Source of the DNA: Beroe forskalii
Taxonomy: Eukaryota; Ctenophora; Nuda; Beroida; Beroidae
Assembly: GCA_011033025.1 (NCBI GenBank)
Contig: WFMF01000166.1
Span: forward strand, 124,001-188,000
Length of the DNA stretch: 64,000 nt
Direction of reading: 5' to 3'
The notes beneath the pieces are model-generated. The model was not told the DNA's origin. It ran no database searches and worked only from the letters and a program-made list of their open reading frames with translations. A program made the translations under genes and the position numbers. Positions 22,882-35,132 of this stretch are shown here, one piece after another (position 1 is the stretch's first letter; each line of letters begins with the position of its first letter).

Positions 22882-24431
22882 CAGGTGACTGGATGCGCGT
22901 TCTGATGTGTCCTGTAACATACACAAAGGTGAAGCATTGAAACTCGCTACCTTGAGTTTCAGGTGCAAAATGGGAAATTTGGGACTAAAATTAGAAAAAA
23001 CGTCAGTTTTCAATGCAAATCATTGGACGATTGGGTTAATTGGCAATGATGCAAAGTTGAATAATTCACAATGATTGAGGATTTGATGTACTGCCAGCAT
23101 ATCAATCATTTCGAGACAAAAAAGGGTCGATAAGCAGTGATTATAATAACCGAACATGCGGTTACCATACCTGATATGAGGGGCTCTTGAGCCTCGTCCA
23201 TGAAGCTGCTGTTCAGAGACATCTTGTCAGGACCCGAGTGGTAGTGGATGGAAGCCCTCGACTTGATCTTCTTGTAGTTGAAAGGGGCAGCAGCTGCGGG
23301 GGGTGCCGCGTTCTGATCAGCTCCCAGCTCAATGTCGATAGAGTCTGAGGGGTTACAATGAATATTATTAACTACGGTAGTTAGGTATTTTAGTTATTTA
23401 GTTATTTTAGTGTTTGAATAGGACCTCTGTAGTCTGTGTACGACCATCAGACTGTCATCAGCGGGAGTGAGTAAAACACGATATAAACATGATAAAGCGT
23501 ATGATTTGCATAAAATCTAACCATCCATTATCATTCGCCCTGATTGATCTAATGAGCCTACCATCGTCCATGGCGAAGGAGTCTATCTGATGTTTGGTGT
23601 CCTCCTCCTCTTTGCGCTTAGGTTTGAGCTGCTCTGAGGGCAGCTCTGGTAGGGCTACTAGAAGGTTCCTCTTCAGAGAGCCACCCTTGAAACAACACCG
23701 CTCTGCCCCGAACTCAAACACTATAGACGTCTCCCTGGGAAAGGGTTACTTGCACTGATAACGGTCACCTATCATCATGAATCTCACTGAATCATTTACA
23801 CAATGAAAGGCTCTTCTTCTAATTTCTTCTAATTATGGGCAATCATGTATTGACCATTAATTGAGTAGTCAATGGTTCACTCATTGTTCCATGGTACATA
23901 TTACACCTACCGGTTACTGAGCTTCTGCACGTTGTCTCGGATGTGCTTTACTGGGATAACTCTAGTCTTGGAGTACGGAATAAACGTGTCACTGTGTCGA
24001 CTGCGGGCAAACATGGACATTTAATAAAGTCATCCGAAATAGTATGTACAGTATAATTTGCGGGTTGTGACGTGCAATCATTGGCAGTTTTAATTAAAAA
24101 ACTAAAACTAATCTTCAAATTTACTACTTAATACAAAATTTGTGTTGCAAAGAGTCTTAAATCCCGACGGCCAACTTCTTAATCATGAAATCATCTCATG
24201 GTTTTTGTCAGATTCCATTTTAGGTTTAACTGACGATGGGAATCTCTAATCGCTATCACACAACAGAGTAGCACCAACTTATGAAGTTACTCACATGCTG
24301 TGACCGGGTGCAGGATGTGAAGTTGACCGAACAAGCCGTCCACGGAGGCTTTGAAAGCCGTCTGAGTGTACTTTGCCAGGAGGCGCCGCATCCACGACAC
24401 TGCCACTTTTACTGCCACCTTTACTCGCACT
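22882..24431 (-). CDS. BLTP1-like protein, copy X, post-sulfotransferase exons
   Basis: Five phase-consistent exons: 24295-24431 (VKVAVSWMRRLLAKYTQTAF, VDGLFGQLHILHPVTA), 23911-24000 (RHSDTFIPYSKTRVIPVKHI), 23562-23734 (ETSIVFEFGAERCCFKGGSL, a basic linker, HQIDSFAMDD), 23171-23344 (SIDIELGADQNAAPP, FNYKKIKSRASIHYHSGPDK) and a 30-base micro-exon 22882-22911 (HIRTRIQSP). They resemble, in order, human BLTP1 KLNIHRVHGQLRGLD, TAIPFEKSKVLFTLEELD, WIMFECGLENLTIKGGRQSG and MKLTIKEIWFSFAAP, i.e. the part that should follow the exons at 4.8-3.6 kb. They stand upstream (in transcript sense) of block 22784-21081, out of family order. Confidence 0.7.
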
Positions 24432-24899
24432 CTGAGGGAGAGAGGCCGGGTGAGGAGAGAGCGATGTCAGGGGAGGAGCATAAGTGGGGTAGCTGCTTAG
24501 GGTGGTCCAAAAATCTATTCTCATCCACCTAAGCAGTGCTTAGGTGGATTATGGCTTACTGACCTCACCATCCTAGTGATAGGCAATATCGATTTAATTA
24601 TTTTTGTGATGATCATTTGAAAATTTGATTTAGGTCAAAATTCGTAAAATCTTCGGTGTTAGCTTCGGCTTCAGCTACGTGAAATCAACTTCGACGAAAA
24701 TGGAAACGTAGGTTTTTATGCTCTACTTCCATCCACAAAACTGCACATTGAATATAACGCCTCTGTCCTTATTTTTAACCAGTCCCCTTTCAAACCGGCC
24801 ATCCACAAGAAAGTTGCAGTGCATTTGTTTGCATGCCCTCATTTTGCGACACGTTATCACTCCCATCCTCCAAACATAAGGCCTGGTAGAGGTAGGTAA

Positions 24900-25345
24900 G
24901 AGGGGTTTCCGAAGATGCAGACCAAAAATTCATGATTAATTCTAGCGGCGTCCAAAAATTACAGTTTTACCGTCAAAAGAATTCTAAAAATAGGTACAAA
25001 TCATCGGCGGAAAGCTCGTTTAGAAATAATTTCTTATTCTTGACGAAAACTGCAAAACTGTAATTTTCGGGTGCACTTAGAATTAATTATGATTTTTGAA
25101 CATTGAATAGCTAATTTCCGTCACGAAGAAAAAATTATTTCTAAGCGATCTGTACCTAATTTTAGAATTTTCTGAAGGTAAAACTGTAATTTTTGGACGC
25201 TGCTAGAATTAATTGTGATTTTTTGAACATTAAATTGCCAATTTTTTCATGAAGAAAAAATTATTTCTAAACGAGCTTTCTGCCAATGATTTGTACCTAT
25301 TCTTAGAATTTTCTGACGGTAAAACTGTAATTTTTGGAGTAGTGA
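24900..25345. repeat. Inverted and direct repeat cluster (foldback element)
   Basis: TCCAAAAATTACAGTTTTAC at the left recurs inverted at about 25175-25195 and 25318-25340. The unit AGAATTAATTATGATTTTTGAACAT ... AAAAAATTATTTCTAA is present twice in tandem. Such nested arms fit a foldback transposon. The rest of 24432-26407 is AT-rich intron without recognisable exons. Confidence 0.6.
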
Positions 25346-27714
25346 CTAGGTAGTGACTTACATTGCATACGGGAATAGGTTCCTTGTTCGTGTACCTCAC
25401 AGGAAAACGTGCTTATAGGGGAAAATGTTCTGTTAATCTGTTAACTGCTCCAAAGCGGTAAGGACAAGGAGTTTACCTAGTTCTCGTAAAGCTTTTGTTA
25501 CATATAGCAATGTCCTGAGTTTGTAAGCGTATTCGTTAGAATAATCAACAATGGAAATGGTGCTCATCATACAGTGAATCTCATCACAAAAGCTATACTA
25601 GATAAGACTCGCAACATGGCATCAAGACCAAACTATCACTCCTTGGCTCGGGGACTCGGATGATCAGATGAATACCTACTAATAAGAATACAAATTTCAG
25701 CGCGATTTTTCGGCATTTTTTGCATGATGAAGCTGATTTTTGCGAAATGGCTTAAGTTAGCCAATGCCAGGGCGAAACCTTCGATCGTTTCATGCGTACT
25801 GAAAAATATTAGTAGTACGGTCTAGTTGTCATCAGGATGTGCGAAGTGGAAAGATTATTTTAAAGTTTTAATGTAGCCGTTAATAGATGATTTTAGCTTA
25901 CATCACAGAAAAGTAATTGCATAATGTACAATGCATAATATGGATTTTTAAACATCCCTATTGTATATTGATGATTGATCGACTAGTGCTTGGGAACGTG
26001 GAACTTATACAAGCTTTCAAGCAGTCGTAATCAATTCGATCTCCTTGTGGCTCCGATTGCCCTAGATTTAGATCCGAGGTTATCCGCTTATTCGTGACTT
26101 AGGGAATTGATTACTAACTTGCTAAGCGTATAATTGCCGACTAAGGGTAATCAGAACTGGAATGTCTTGTAGTATTGGAACACCCATTGCCCCATGGGCC
26201 ACGAAACAGCTGATATACATTGTACAAAGTACACCCCCACGTTCCCCTATAATTTTACAATGTACAGAACAACAGCTGCACATCAGATAGCAAGCGGTTA
26301 AGGCCTAAGGTTCATGGAATTTCCACGGTCCTAAGAGACAAATTGACGACGTCAGACCGCCCCATTTTCCACACACTTATACTATTATATCAATAACTGA
26401 ACATGAAGCCATGAGGGTGACTCAATCGAATCCCTTCCCTTGTACTCTGCAGTAGCTAATAAGCGGGGGGGGGGGGGGGGGGGGGGGAAGACGATAGCAA
26501 TTTTCACGGAAAAAGTCAGGGCCAGGAACACTTCTCTTCTTCTGCGGCCAGGTACACTTAGAAAGCACCCTCACCGTTAAGCGACTCTGGAAATTTCAAA
26601 CAAATTTAGTGCTGACTAGCACAAATCAGTGAAATTTCAATTACTCGATGAACAAAAACAATTAAGGAATAGAGTAAATAACTTCCATCAGAAATCCAGG
26701 TCAACCCACTTATTTTGCACCCCTACGGCCCTGTTAGCACGAAATTCTCAAATCCCCCACCCTCGTATGCTTATTGCGACCCCCGCTTATAAGATACTGC
26801 AGAATATCTGTGACCTGCTGTTACGCGGAAAAGTAAGCATTGGAATAACATGAGCTACAGCAGATGTCGTTAAGAGCTGCCTCCTTTTCCGTGAGGACTG
26901 AGGAACAATATCTTCGTGTAACAATTTCAGTTACTTAATATGCACATTGCTTTATACCATGAGGCCCTGTCTAAACAAGCACTGTTCGAGTTGTTTAATT
27001 AAATACACCAAGTTTAATTAGATGTATTTGGTTTTATTCTTTTGCTTGAACTTCAATTGCTCATACAGGTCACCATCTATCGATAAAAACTGCAGAATAT
27101 AGATTTTTTAGAAAATAATATTGACCCTTTTCGAGGGTACCTGAGTGCATGTGAATATGCTTTATTCTCGAGAATTTCACAATACGTGCATGACGAATAG
27201 TTCATAGAAAACCAGAAGCTGTCGAACAGCACGTGATAGTTGTTGTCATGCTCTATCAGCGTATTTCAGTTCGTTCAAACTGCTAAACTGTCTTAATGAT
27301 TACTGATTTTGTTTTGCTCATGCTATAGTCGTATCTTTACCGAAACTAAAAGAGGCAATCCATTACGGGTACTTTTCAATCAATCAATCGAAACGACGAA
27401 ACGCATATTATACTTCAGACATATTGGTTTGAACTTCCATTTATTTTGGTTATTACTAGTTATTATTAGTTAATAGCTATGGAGTCATTTTCTGATTTTT
27501 CAGGAACAAATTTTACGCCATATGCAATTTCTATGGTTTTTCGCCCAAAAATTGATCTAGCAACTTTCTGTGACAGTTTCCCCGCTGCCCGGAGGTACCT
27601 ATAATCAGGGTGCAAGGAGGTGGTAGAGAGAGTAAAAAGGGGCAAAAATTTGATTATTTAGGGGGCGTTGCTAGGGCATTCTATGACCTTTTTATCATGG
27701 AAAATGGAAAAGTT

Positions 27715-29111
27715 GGGGGGTGGCCGACATATTTTTTTGTTTTTTTTGTTTTTTTTGTTTTTTGTTTTTTTCAAAAAATCACATTTACCTTAACAAAAAA
27801 AAACAAAAAAAACAAAAAAAACAAAAAAAACAAATAAAACAAATAAAACAAAAAAAACAAAAAAATACAAAAAATACAAAACAAAAAAACAAAAAACAAA
27901 AAAAACAAAAAAATACAAAACATAAAAAACAAAAAAACAAAAAAAACAAAAAAATACAAAAAACAAAATCATAAAAAACAAAAAACATGAAATACAAAAA
28001 TACTAAAATTACAAAATAGATTAAAAAACAAATAAAAGAGTAAATATAATACTATTGATACATCAAGTTATTAAGGTTGGCGTAGTAACCTTCTGCTGAA
28101 TTGAGTGTGGAAAATCCATTTTCACATTCATTTTGTCAGTTCGAGCCCACATAACCAAACCTTATTCTAACTCGGAACAAACAACATTGGTCACGTATTT
28201 CTTATCAATTCTTTCAACTCATCGACGTGAACTCAACAGCTGAAATACAGAAACTGGCATCAAGTTTACGTGTTTCTATCGCATCTGAACTTGTTCAATG
28301 TAATCAAGTCGAATGACCTATGCAAATATAAATTTCTTGAAATCCCATAATTTCTAGAAAACATCCACGTGAACTTACGTGCTAATTTCATCGTAGCTTT
28401 CTCATTCCTATTTATTGAGGCATTGAGAAACTATTATCACTTCGTCATTGTATCACCATAGGGCTACACATTCTAAATTTTTCGGTCTTAAACGTAATTT
28501 CAAGCATTTGGCAGTTACATTTTAGAAGCCTCCTGTGACAAAAAATTTCGACCGATCGCCTTAAATTGAGAACTCCTATTGCTAAATCTCTAGGTCTAAA
28601 AGCAATGTGTATCGAAGTAAAACACAATCTGGCGTAAACTCTCTGAGTTACAGATGTTCAGAGTAGGGAAAATAGCGTTCTATCGCAAATACTTTATTAG
28701 AGTGGTTTCACTCGATTTTGAAGACATCGACACCACAGCAGCAAAATGGGCACAAACCAAATTCCCTTTCATATTTTTTGTATTTTTTGGTTTTCATAAT
28801 TTTTGGTTTTTTATGTTTTTGTTTTTTGTATTTTTTTGTTTTTATTGTATTTTTTTGTTTTTTATGTTTTTTGTTTTTTGTAACTTTTTGTTTTTTTTGT
28901 TTTTTTTTTGTTTTTTGTTTTTTTTTTTTTGTTTTTTTTGTTTTTTTTTTTTTTTGTTTTTTATTTTTTTGTATTTTTTGTTTTTTTTGTTTTTTTTTGT
29001 TTTTTTTGTTTTTTTTTTTTTTTTTGTTTTTTTGTTTTTGTTTTTTCAGAAAACAACATTTACCTTAACAAAAAAAACAAAAAAAACAAAAAATAGGTCG
29101 ACCCCCCCCCC
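27715..29111. mobile_element. TIR transposon with long (TTTTTTG)n and (CAAAAAA)n blocks
   Basis: The insertion is defined by comparison with the empty site in copy 1 (about 1238-1247) and flanked by AAAGTT on both sides (27709-27714, 29112-29117). The termini are inverted: GGGGGGTGGCCGACATATTT and the reverse complement of AAATAGGTCGACCCCCC. Inside, left and right AT blocks each contain the direct motif ACATTTACCTTAACAAAAAA. A unique core (28.02-28.77 kb) is related, in opposite orientation, to 31.32-31.62 kb and 32.8-33.1 kb. No transposase. Translations such as poly-Phe/Lys are artefacts of the simple repeats. Confidence 0.85.
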
Positions 29112-29563
29112 AAAGTTATAATAAACAAGAAATACTCACCCCAGCTGGTTTTTGTCTCTCGAATTGGTGGTAACTAAAGCTCACGTCTATGTTGTTAGCT
29201 ACAAACTTTACCAAGGACAACTTGGCAACCTGAAAAAGATTACTTGGATTAGCGCAGAAACAACTTGACATGTGGCAACCTGAAACATGTTTATTTTGAT
29301 CAGCAAATGAAATTTTTTCGGTATCTATATCTATCATTTTATCGGTTGAACTGAACGTCAGGAGGTATCTTAAATATTATCCAAGTTTTACTGGACCGAT
29401 ATTACTCTATTAGTCGATTAATAAAATCGAGTCCTGAAGGCAAGTTATTTACTTCATGCTAAAGATCACATTATTACGTGAAGTATTTCTTTAGCTTCTT
29501 AATATTAAATTTGAAGATTATTGACATTAGTCTTCATCATAAAAACATACATTCAGGTATAAA

Positions 29564-30853
29564 AATGACAGATAATGCCCTAGTCGTCCCATTTCTAGGC
29601 AAGAAAGCATTCATCGTTCTGACTTTGTTGGGAGCAGCTATTTTCGTCATGCTCTTATCAATGAGATCACGTGAACCTACATCTCACGTCAAGTCTCTGC
29701 TTTGGGGTAAGGCACATGAACACAAACCGGTTGTTAATGGTAACCGGGAAACACGCAGACCTGATTCCCATGATATTGAGGAAACCCGCAGACCCGCAAC
29801 TCATAGTAATGAGGAACCTCGCAAACCCGTAATCCATGTTATTGAGGAACCTCGCAAACCCTTAATCCATGTTATTGAGAAACCCCACAAACCTGATCTC
29901 CAAGTTATTGAGGAAACCCACAAACCCGCAACTCATGGTAACGAGGAACCCGCAACTCATGTTACTGAGGAACCCGCAACTCATAGTAATGAGGAATCTT
30001 TGACACCCCCTCCACAAGATTGGCTACACCTCCAGATGGAGCGAGCATACACGGAAGTTAACAAGTCCTTTACACCCCCGAGCGATTGGAACTCGTGTGA
30101 AAGCGGCGTTACGTATTACTTCCCAATCATCAACATCATTTTCACAGGTATTCCAAAGACAGGGTGTTCTAATTGGAAGGAGGCTTTGCTAATGGCAGAG
30201 GGTTCCCTAAGTCAACCAATGGACCCTACTAAGGTGGCACTTGTCCATGGGAAGAGCAATGGATTCCGGTTGCCAAAAATTAAACAGAAATACTCAGAGT
30301 CGCAGCTCCATGACTCGTTTCCACAGTAGTTAGGAATCCCTGGACAAGAATGGTTTCGGGATACAGACAGAAACTATCTTCCGAACAAACGCAAGGGAAT
30401 GAGTTCAAGGCTTATCAGATCAGTATTGTGAACCAAATCCGAGGGGTTAGCAAGGAAGATGCGAAGAAACAAGGCCTCCGCCCCACATTCCGAGAGTTTG
30501 CCTTGTGGCTAATCCAGCACGAAGGCAATGTGGACAAACACTTCAGACCCCAGTACAGACAGCTGTGTTATCCTGATGTGAGGTACGATTACATTATCCC
30601 GCTAGAGTATGCCAACATGCTCAGTTCGGAGGTGTTCGAGAGAGTCGGGAAGGACATTTCCCTGTACGGGTCATATGACAAATCATCCGATCCCAGACTA
30701 CAATCGTCTGCTGTAAGCGCCAAGGAATGGCTGTCAGAGCTGGGAGAGGAGATAACGGACAGTTTGTATCGGATATTCAAAGTGGACTTACATCTTGCTA
30801 ACTACAGTAACTTTACACACCCAGACTTCCCCTTGCCACTGCATGAGAAGTAG
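29564..30853 (+). pseudogene. Carbohydrate sulfotransferase, frameshifted duplicate
   Basis: Nearly identical to 1730-2941. The signal anchor, the 5' PAPS loop (TGIPKTGCSNWK) and the C-terminal half are conserved, and the stem has extra His/Pro/Glu repeats. A 4-base loss relative to copy 1 at about 30321 (CGTTTAGCTTCACAG became CGTTTCCACAG) shifts the frame and brings a stop within a few codons, just before the 3'-phosphate motif RNPWTRMVSGYR. The remaining 3' part is open from 30350. The predicted product lacks the second PAPS-binding element and is presumably inactive. No rescuing intron is visible at that point. Confidence 0.88.
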
Positions 30854-32063
30854 TTTATTGATGACGACTAGGGTGCACTGTTGTACAATTTACAGTGCAA
30901 CTGAATTTGTTTATTTGTTTATGTTAAATTGCTGTGATTCTATTTATTTTATTAACAGACATGTTGACAAACAATCAGCACGATTAGAATGATTTTGGTT
31001 CTGTATGAGATGTCGTTGGGCTAGTGAAATTATAATTCATTTTGATAGGTAATCATTAATTGTAAACCCCTAAGTTTTATTATAAAACGTGAATTGTACC
31101 TTGGTTATGGGCAGTGAAATGAACCTTGGTTATGGGCAGTGAATTGTACCTTGGTTATGGGCAGTGAATTGTACCTTGTAAAGGCAGTGAATTGTACCTT
31201 TGTTGCGGGCAGAATTTTACCTGTCGGGTTATGGGCAGAATTACCTTTAAAGGTGGTACTCTGTAAAGGCAGTGAATTAAAACTTTCAGAGGTTTTCATG
31301 GATAATGTTTACGTCGATATTTTGCTTTTAGACCTCGAGATTTAGCTACTCAAAAATAGTTTCAAGGTGATCGGTCAGAAAAAAGTCGTCATGTGAAGCC
31401 TCTAAAAAATTGAGATGCAAATGGTTGAAATTGCGTTTATGACGAAAAATTGTACTGTGTCCTATTCTGTGATACGATAGTGAACTGATAATGGTTTCTC
31501 CATGTCTTGCAGTACTAGGGATGGAAATATACGATGGAATAGTGAAGCGTGAGTTCACGCGGACGTTTTTGTAGAAATTAGGGGATTTGAAGAAATTATT
31601 ATTTACACGGGATTTTCAAACTTGGTTACGTTGAAATGAGTTTCAAATACGACTAATGCACGTGAAATTAGCTCTGGTTGCTATATTTCATCACGTGAGT
31701 ACACATGGACGATTTGTAGAAATTAGGGATTTGAAGAAATTGATATTCTTCACAGGATTTTCAGGACTTGATTTATGTTGAAATGAGTTCAAATACGACT
31801 AATGCACGTGAAATTAGATCTGGTTGCTATTTCAGCACGTGAGTTCACATGGATGATTTGTAGAAATTAAGAAATATGTCAATTCTAGTGTAAATCCAAA
31901 TTAGAATAACGTAGTTTTTGGACTTCGTCAGGGTGAGTAACGTGGGTTAGACTTGCGTGTGGGCTTATAATGTGGTTTTCGGACTTCAGAGGGCAGGCAA
32001 AGTTACGTGGGTCCCAAACTGCCTTTGGGCAACATAGGTTCAAACATACATTGTCAAGATATC

Positions 32064-32203
32064 TACAAAACCGTTGGACGGTTGGTTAGTAACCCCCCGC
32101 GGGTTTGGATGTGACAACGGAACCTGAAAAGAGACAAAATGGGCTGATCACATCCAAACCAGCGGGGGGTTACTAGACCAACCGTCCAACGGTTTTGGTG
32201 GTG
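32064..32203. mobile_element. Hairpin MITE, copy 1
   Basis: Palindromic element: AAAACCGTTGGACGGTTGGT and TAACCCCCCGC-GGGTTTGGATGTG on the left, the complementary arm CACATCCAAACC-AGCGGGGGGTTA and ACCAACCGTCCAACGGTTTT on the right, with a ~40 bp loop. Confidence 0.85.
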
Positions 32204-33369
32204 ATATATAAGAAGATGTATCATGATAATTGGGAGCAAATTTGAAACGATGAGATCTCAAGAACAGGAATTGTAGACCATATCGAGGTCAGGTTTTTGT
32301 TGTCTAAGATGGGAAAATGCTATAGGCTATAAGAGAAGTTCTGGTGACGTCATTTTCACGTCACTATGACGTCATCAACTTAGCGAAATTTTGTTTCTTT
32401 TTAGCGAAAATAGGCTAATTTTCGAGCGCATTTTTCACCAAGAAGGAAAGGGAGATAGCGGTCTGATTTTTTTCAGGAACAATTTTTTAGCAAATTTAAA
32501 ACTTTTAGAAAATCTTACGGATTATTGGGCTATCTCGATTTTTCATCGAGATATACGCGATTTTCTAAGGTACGGTGAAAAATCGATTTCCAAAATTTAG
32601 AAAAAAATTAAAAATTGAGGTGTCAAAACTCCTTATTTTGATAGACCGGTAAAATATTTTTTCTAATGAGTTTATAGGCTTTGGGAAGTTTTTTGAGGCC
32701 TATTTGGGTGCTGTGATGATCATCAAAATCGTAAAACCACTAAAAAAAATATTTTGCGATAGACCTATTTTTCTACTTTGGGCATCTCAAATCAAATATT
32801 TTTTTCGGTTATTTTTACTTTGAAAGCTGCTTTTTGACCTTAAAATTTTGCTATAAAAAAGGTTTCGGGGATCGGTCGAAATTGTTGTGGGGAGGCTTTA
32901 AAAAATTTAACTGCAAATTGTTAAAATTCGTTAAAACGAAAAATTGTAAATCCCATTCTTGGGTAGATTCTATGTAGGTTTTTTATGTCTCACGTGAATG
33001 GGGTGGGAAAATACGATGAAATATAATTTCCGGACGTTTTTAAATTAGGGGGTTTAAAAAAGAATTTCAGGGGTTTTGTTGGTTACTTAAATAGTTCAAA
33101 TACGACTACGCACGTGAAATTAGATCTGGTTGCTATATTTCAGCACGTGAGTTCACATGGACGATTTGTAGAAATTAAGAAATTTATCAAATCTAGTAAT
33201 TCCAAGTTACAATAACGTAGTATGGGACTTCGTAAGGTTGAGTTACGTGGCTCAGGCTTGCGTTTGGGCAGTTAACGTGGGTTTGGACTGCGTGAGGGCA
33301 AGTTACGTGGGTTCAAACTGCATTTTGGCAAGTTACATGGGTTCAAACTACATACATATATCAAGATAT

Positions 33370-33522
33370 CACCACCAAAACCGTTGGACGGTTGGTCTAG
33401 TAAAGTAGTAACCCCCCGCGGGTTTGGATGTGACAACGGAACCTAAAAAGAGACAAAATTGACTGATCACATCCAAACCAGCGGGGGGTTACTAGACCAA
33501 CCGTCCAACGGTTTTGGTGGTG
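33370..33522. mobile_element. Hairpin MITE, copy 2, at the copy-X breakpoint
   Basis: Same family as 32064-32203, with fuller ends (CACCACCAAAACC ... GGTTTTGGTGGTG). Its right end abuts, within about 3 bases, the place where similarity to the BLTP1 intron at 21024 begins, so it marks the edge of the deletion. Confidence 0.85.
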
Positions 33523-33580
33523 TATGAAAAGAGGAAATATGGGATTATTTCAGTCAATACTCGATTGTGATTAGTTTCAC

Positions 33581-34971
33581 CTGAGCACAGGGTAGTTTGA
33601 TCTGTTCGTTGTCTGATTTGTTGGTACAGTGGCGGGGGAATTCTCCTAGGATATCCTTCACAATCACTTTACACGTGATGTCAAGGTCGTATATGGGGCA
33701 CTGAAATACATAACAACATGAGGGTTTCTAGGGGAATCAACCCTGTCAAGAAATCCCATAACACCAGAGGCCAGAAATATCTTCGAATCTCAAGAAACGC
33801 TTCCTCTTCCATCCTGTATGAGGACCCTATCTCACCTCTACACAAGGTCGTTTGACCCTGGTGTTCTTGATCTTGCTGGGAGGTCGGTTGTAGAGATGCA
33901 CAGCTAGAGGGGTACACTTGTCGTCGTAGCCGAAGTAGTTGTCTTTGAAGAACCAGAGATGACGGAAGAAGACACCGTGGAGTCTGATGACAGAGGGGCC
34001 TAACATCACCTGGGGATGGATATGGGTTTATATCAAGAGGGGGTAGGCCTAAAACCCCCTTAACTTGCTTAACATGCCTTGGTAATGTTCGATGGTTGAT
34101 GAAAAGATGAGAGCAGTGGTAAATATTGGTTCGGAAGGCCTATTGATCTTCTGGCTTTAATGTGTGGGGTCGCAAGTCGCAAGTTGACAGAGGATTTAAG
34201 TTCCCTTACCTCTATACCAAGATGGTTTGTTTTCTCCTCATTAGCCAAGGAGTTGTTGTACCCAGGTCTCTTGTAGGGTATCACAGAGTGACTGAGGAAG
34301 GTAAATCTGATGAAGAGGTCCTGCAGGCTCCAACACTCTTCCCAGCCCTCCAGATCATGGGCAAACTGAGGGGATATAGAGATTGTAAAGGATGTATGGC
34401 AGTAGGAAAGAACAGACAGAAAACTCCAAATCTTAAGCTCTAAAGATAGAAATAAGTCCTGTTTTGGCACCAAAAGCCTGAAAATAAAAGAGATTGAGAG
34501 TTCATATGTCATGAACAGCTACAGGTTATTGGCCCGTTTTCAAGTTAATTACACTCACAGTTCCCTTCTCCCTCGCAGAACTGGTAGTATCGTCTCCCTG
34601 CTTCTCAGCCTTGTCCAGCCACGCAGGTATCTTCCCCATATTAAACTGCTTCAAGCTGTCACGTAGAGTGTGGTACTGCGGCAGCCAGATAGACCCAATA
34701 ATCCCTTCAGCCTGGGCATATTGAAATGTTAGAGCTTTAGAGCGGAAGGGAAATGGAAGACTTGAGATCTATTTTGGCTCCTCAGAGCGCTTCCAGAACT
34801 CACGCATAAAAATAATTAACTAATTAAGCATGATTTCATAAGAAAGTGGAGGAATACAGTCCATTGAACTCACGTTGAAATCAAATCGCATCTCAGTGGT
34901 AAGAGGTTGGAAGTTAGTCCAGGGCAACTCAAAGTGTACATCAAGCATATCGCAATGCAACCCAAAGAATA
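33581..34971 (-). CDS. BLTP1-like protein, copy X, duplicated exon block
   Basis: Five exons: 34874-34971 (FFGLHCDMLDVHFELPWTNF), 34559-34711 (AEGIIGSIWLPQYHTLRDSL), 34210-34365 (FAHDLEGWEECWSLQDLFIR), 33836-34009 (VMLGPSVIRLHGVFFRHLWF, KDNYFGYDDKC), 33581-33700 (CPIYDLDITCKVIVKDILGE). They follow exon 35133-35288 in the family order (human NIDFSLPFTDF, LHLFLPD, GWVECWTVPSVMLTIDYTWH, ITLYGPLLNAFLCIKENYFG, RPWDITVLVNLY). The first exon is complete with its acceptor, unlike its partner at 22716-22784. The exon that should come next exists only in copy Y (20745-20931). Confidence 0.85.
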
Positions 34972-35132
34972 CTGAAAATCATTGACTTGGTTACAACAGT
35001 AAGGAGGGATAGTAAGGAGGGATGTGTTAGGAAAATAAATTGTCATACTTCCTGAAGACCTATAATTCAAGATCGCTGATTAAAACTTCTCGACAAATAA
35101 CCCCCAAATAACTGATAAAAACAGCCTTTTAC

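Larger units (their letters stand above)
26408..31275. repeat. Segmental duplication, copy 2 (matches 1-3560)
   Basis: Same order and orientation as 1-3560: G-tract near 26465, ~1.2 kb upstream region, sulfotransferase copy, 3' flank and the start of the GTACAATTCACTGCC minisatellite. Differences include a ~100 bp insertion at about 26520-26620, a 1.4 kb transposon at 27715-29111, more stem repeats in the gene and a 4 bp deletion. Similarity ends in the minisatellite; the exon that follows it in copy 1 (3574-3686) is absent. Confidence 0.88.
31276..33522. mobile_element. Transposon-derived block filling the deletion in BLTP1 copy X
   Basis: Non-coding block that replaces the sequence expected between the two duplicated parts. 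It contains related segments at about 31320-31620 and 32820-33100, both similar in reverse orientation to the core of the 27715-29111 element. A CACGTGAAATTAGATCTGGT-type repeat occurs near 31665, 31806 and 33112. Two copies of a hairpin element lie at 32064-32203 and 33370-33522. Together these suggest a ~1.3 kb direct duplication of transposon sequence. Confidence 0.7.

Noticed and set aside
24281..24532. Plus-strand frame MKLLTCCDRVQDV...
   Set aside because: Antisense shadow of BLTP1 exon 24295-24431, which has matching phases on the minus strand.
27610..29121. Long frames of Phe/Cys/Val or Lys/Gln/Asn on both strands
   Set aside because: They are translations of (TTTTTTG)n and (CAAAAAA)n inside a transposon, not genes.
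32391..32600. Plus-strand frame MFLFSENRLIF...
   Set aside because: Lies in transposon-derived sequence and has no recognisable similarity.
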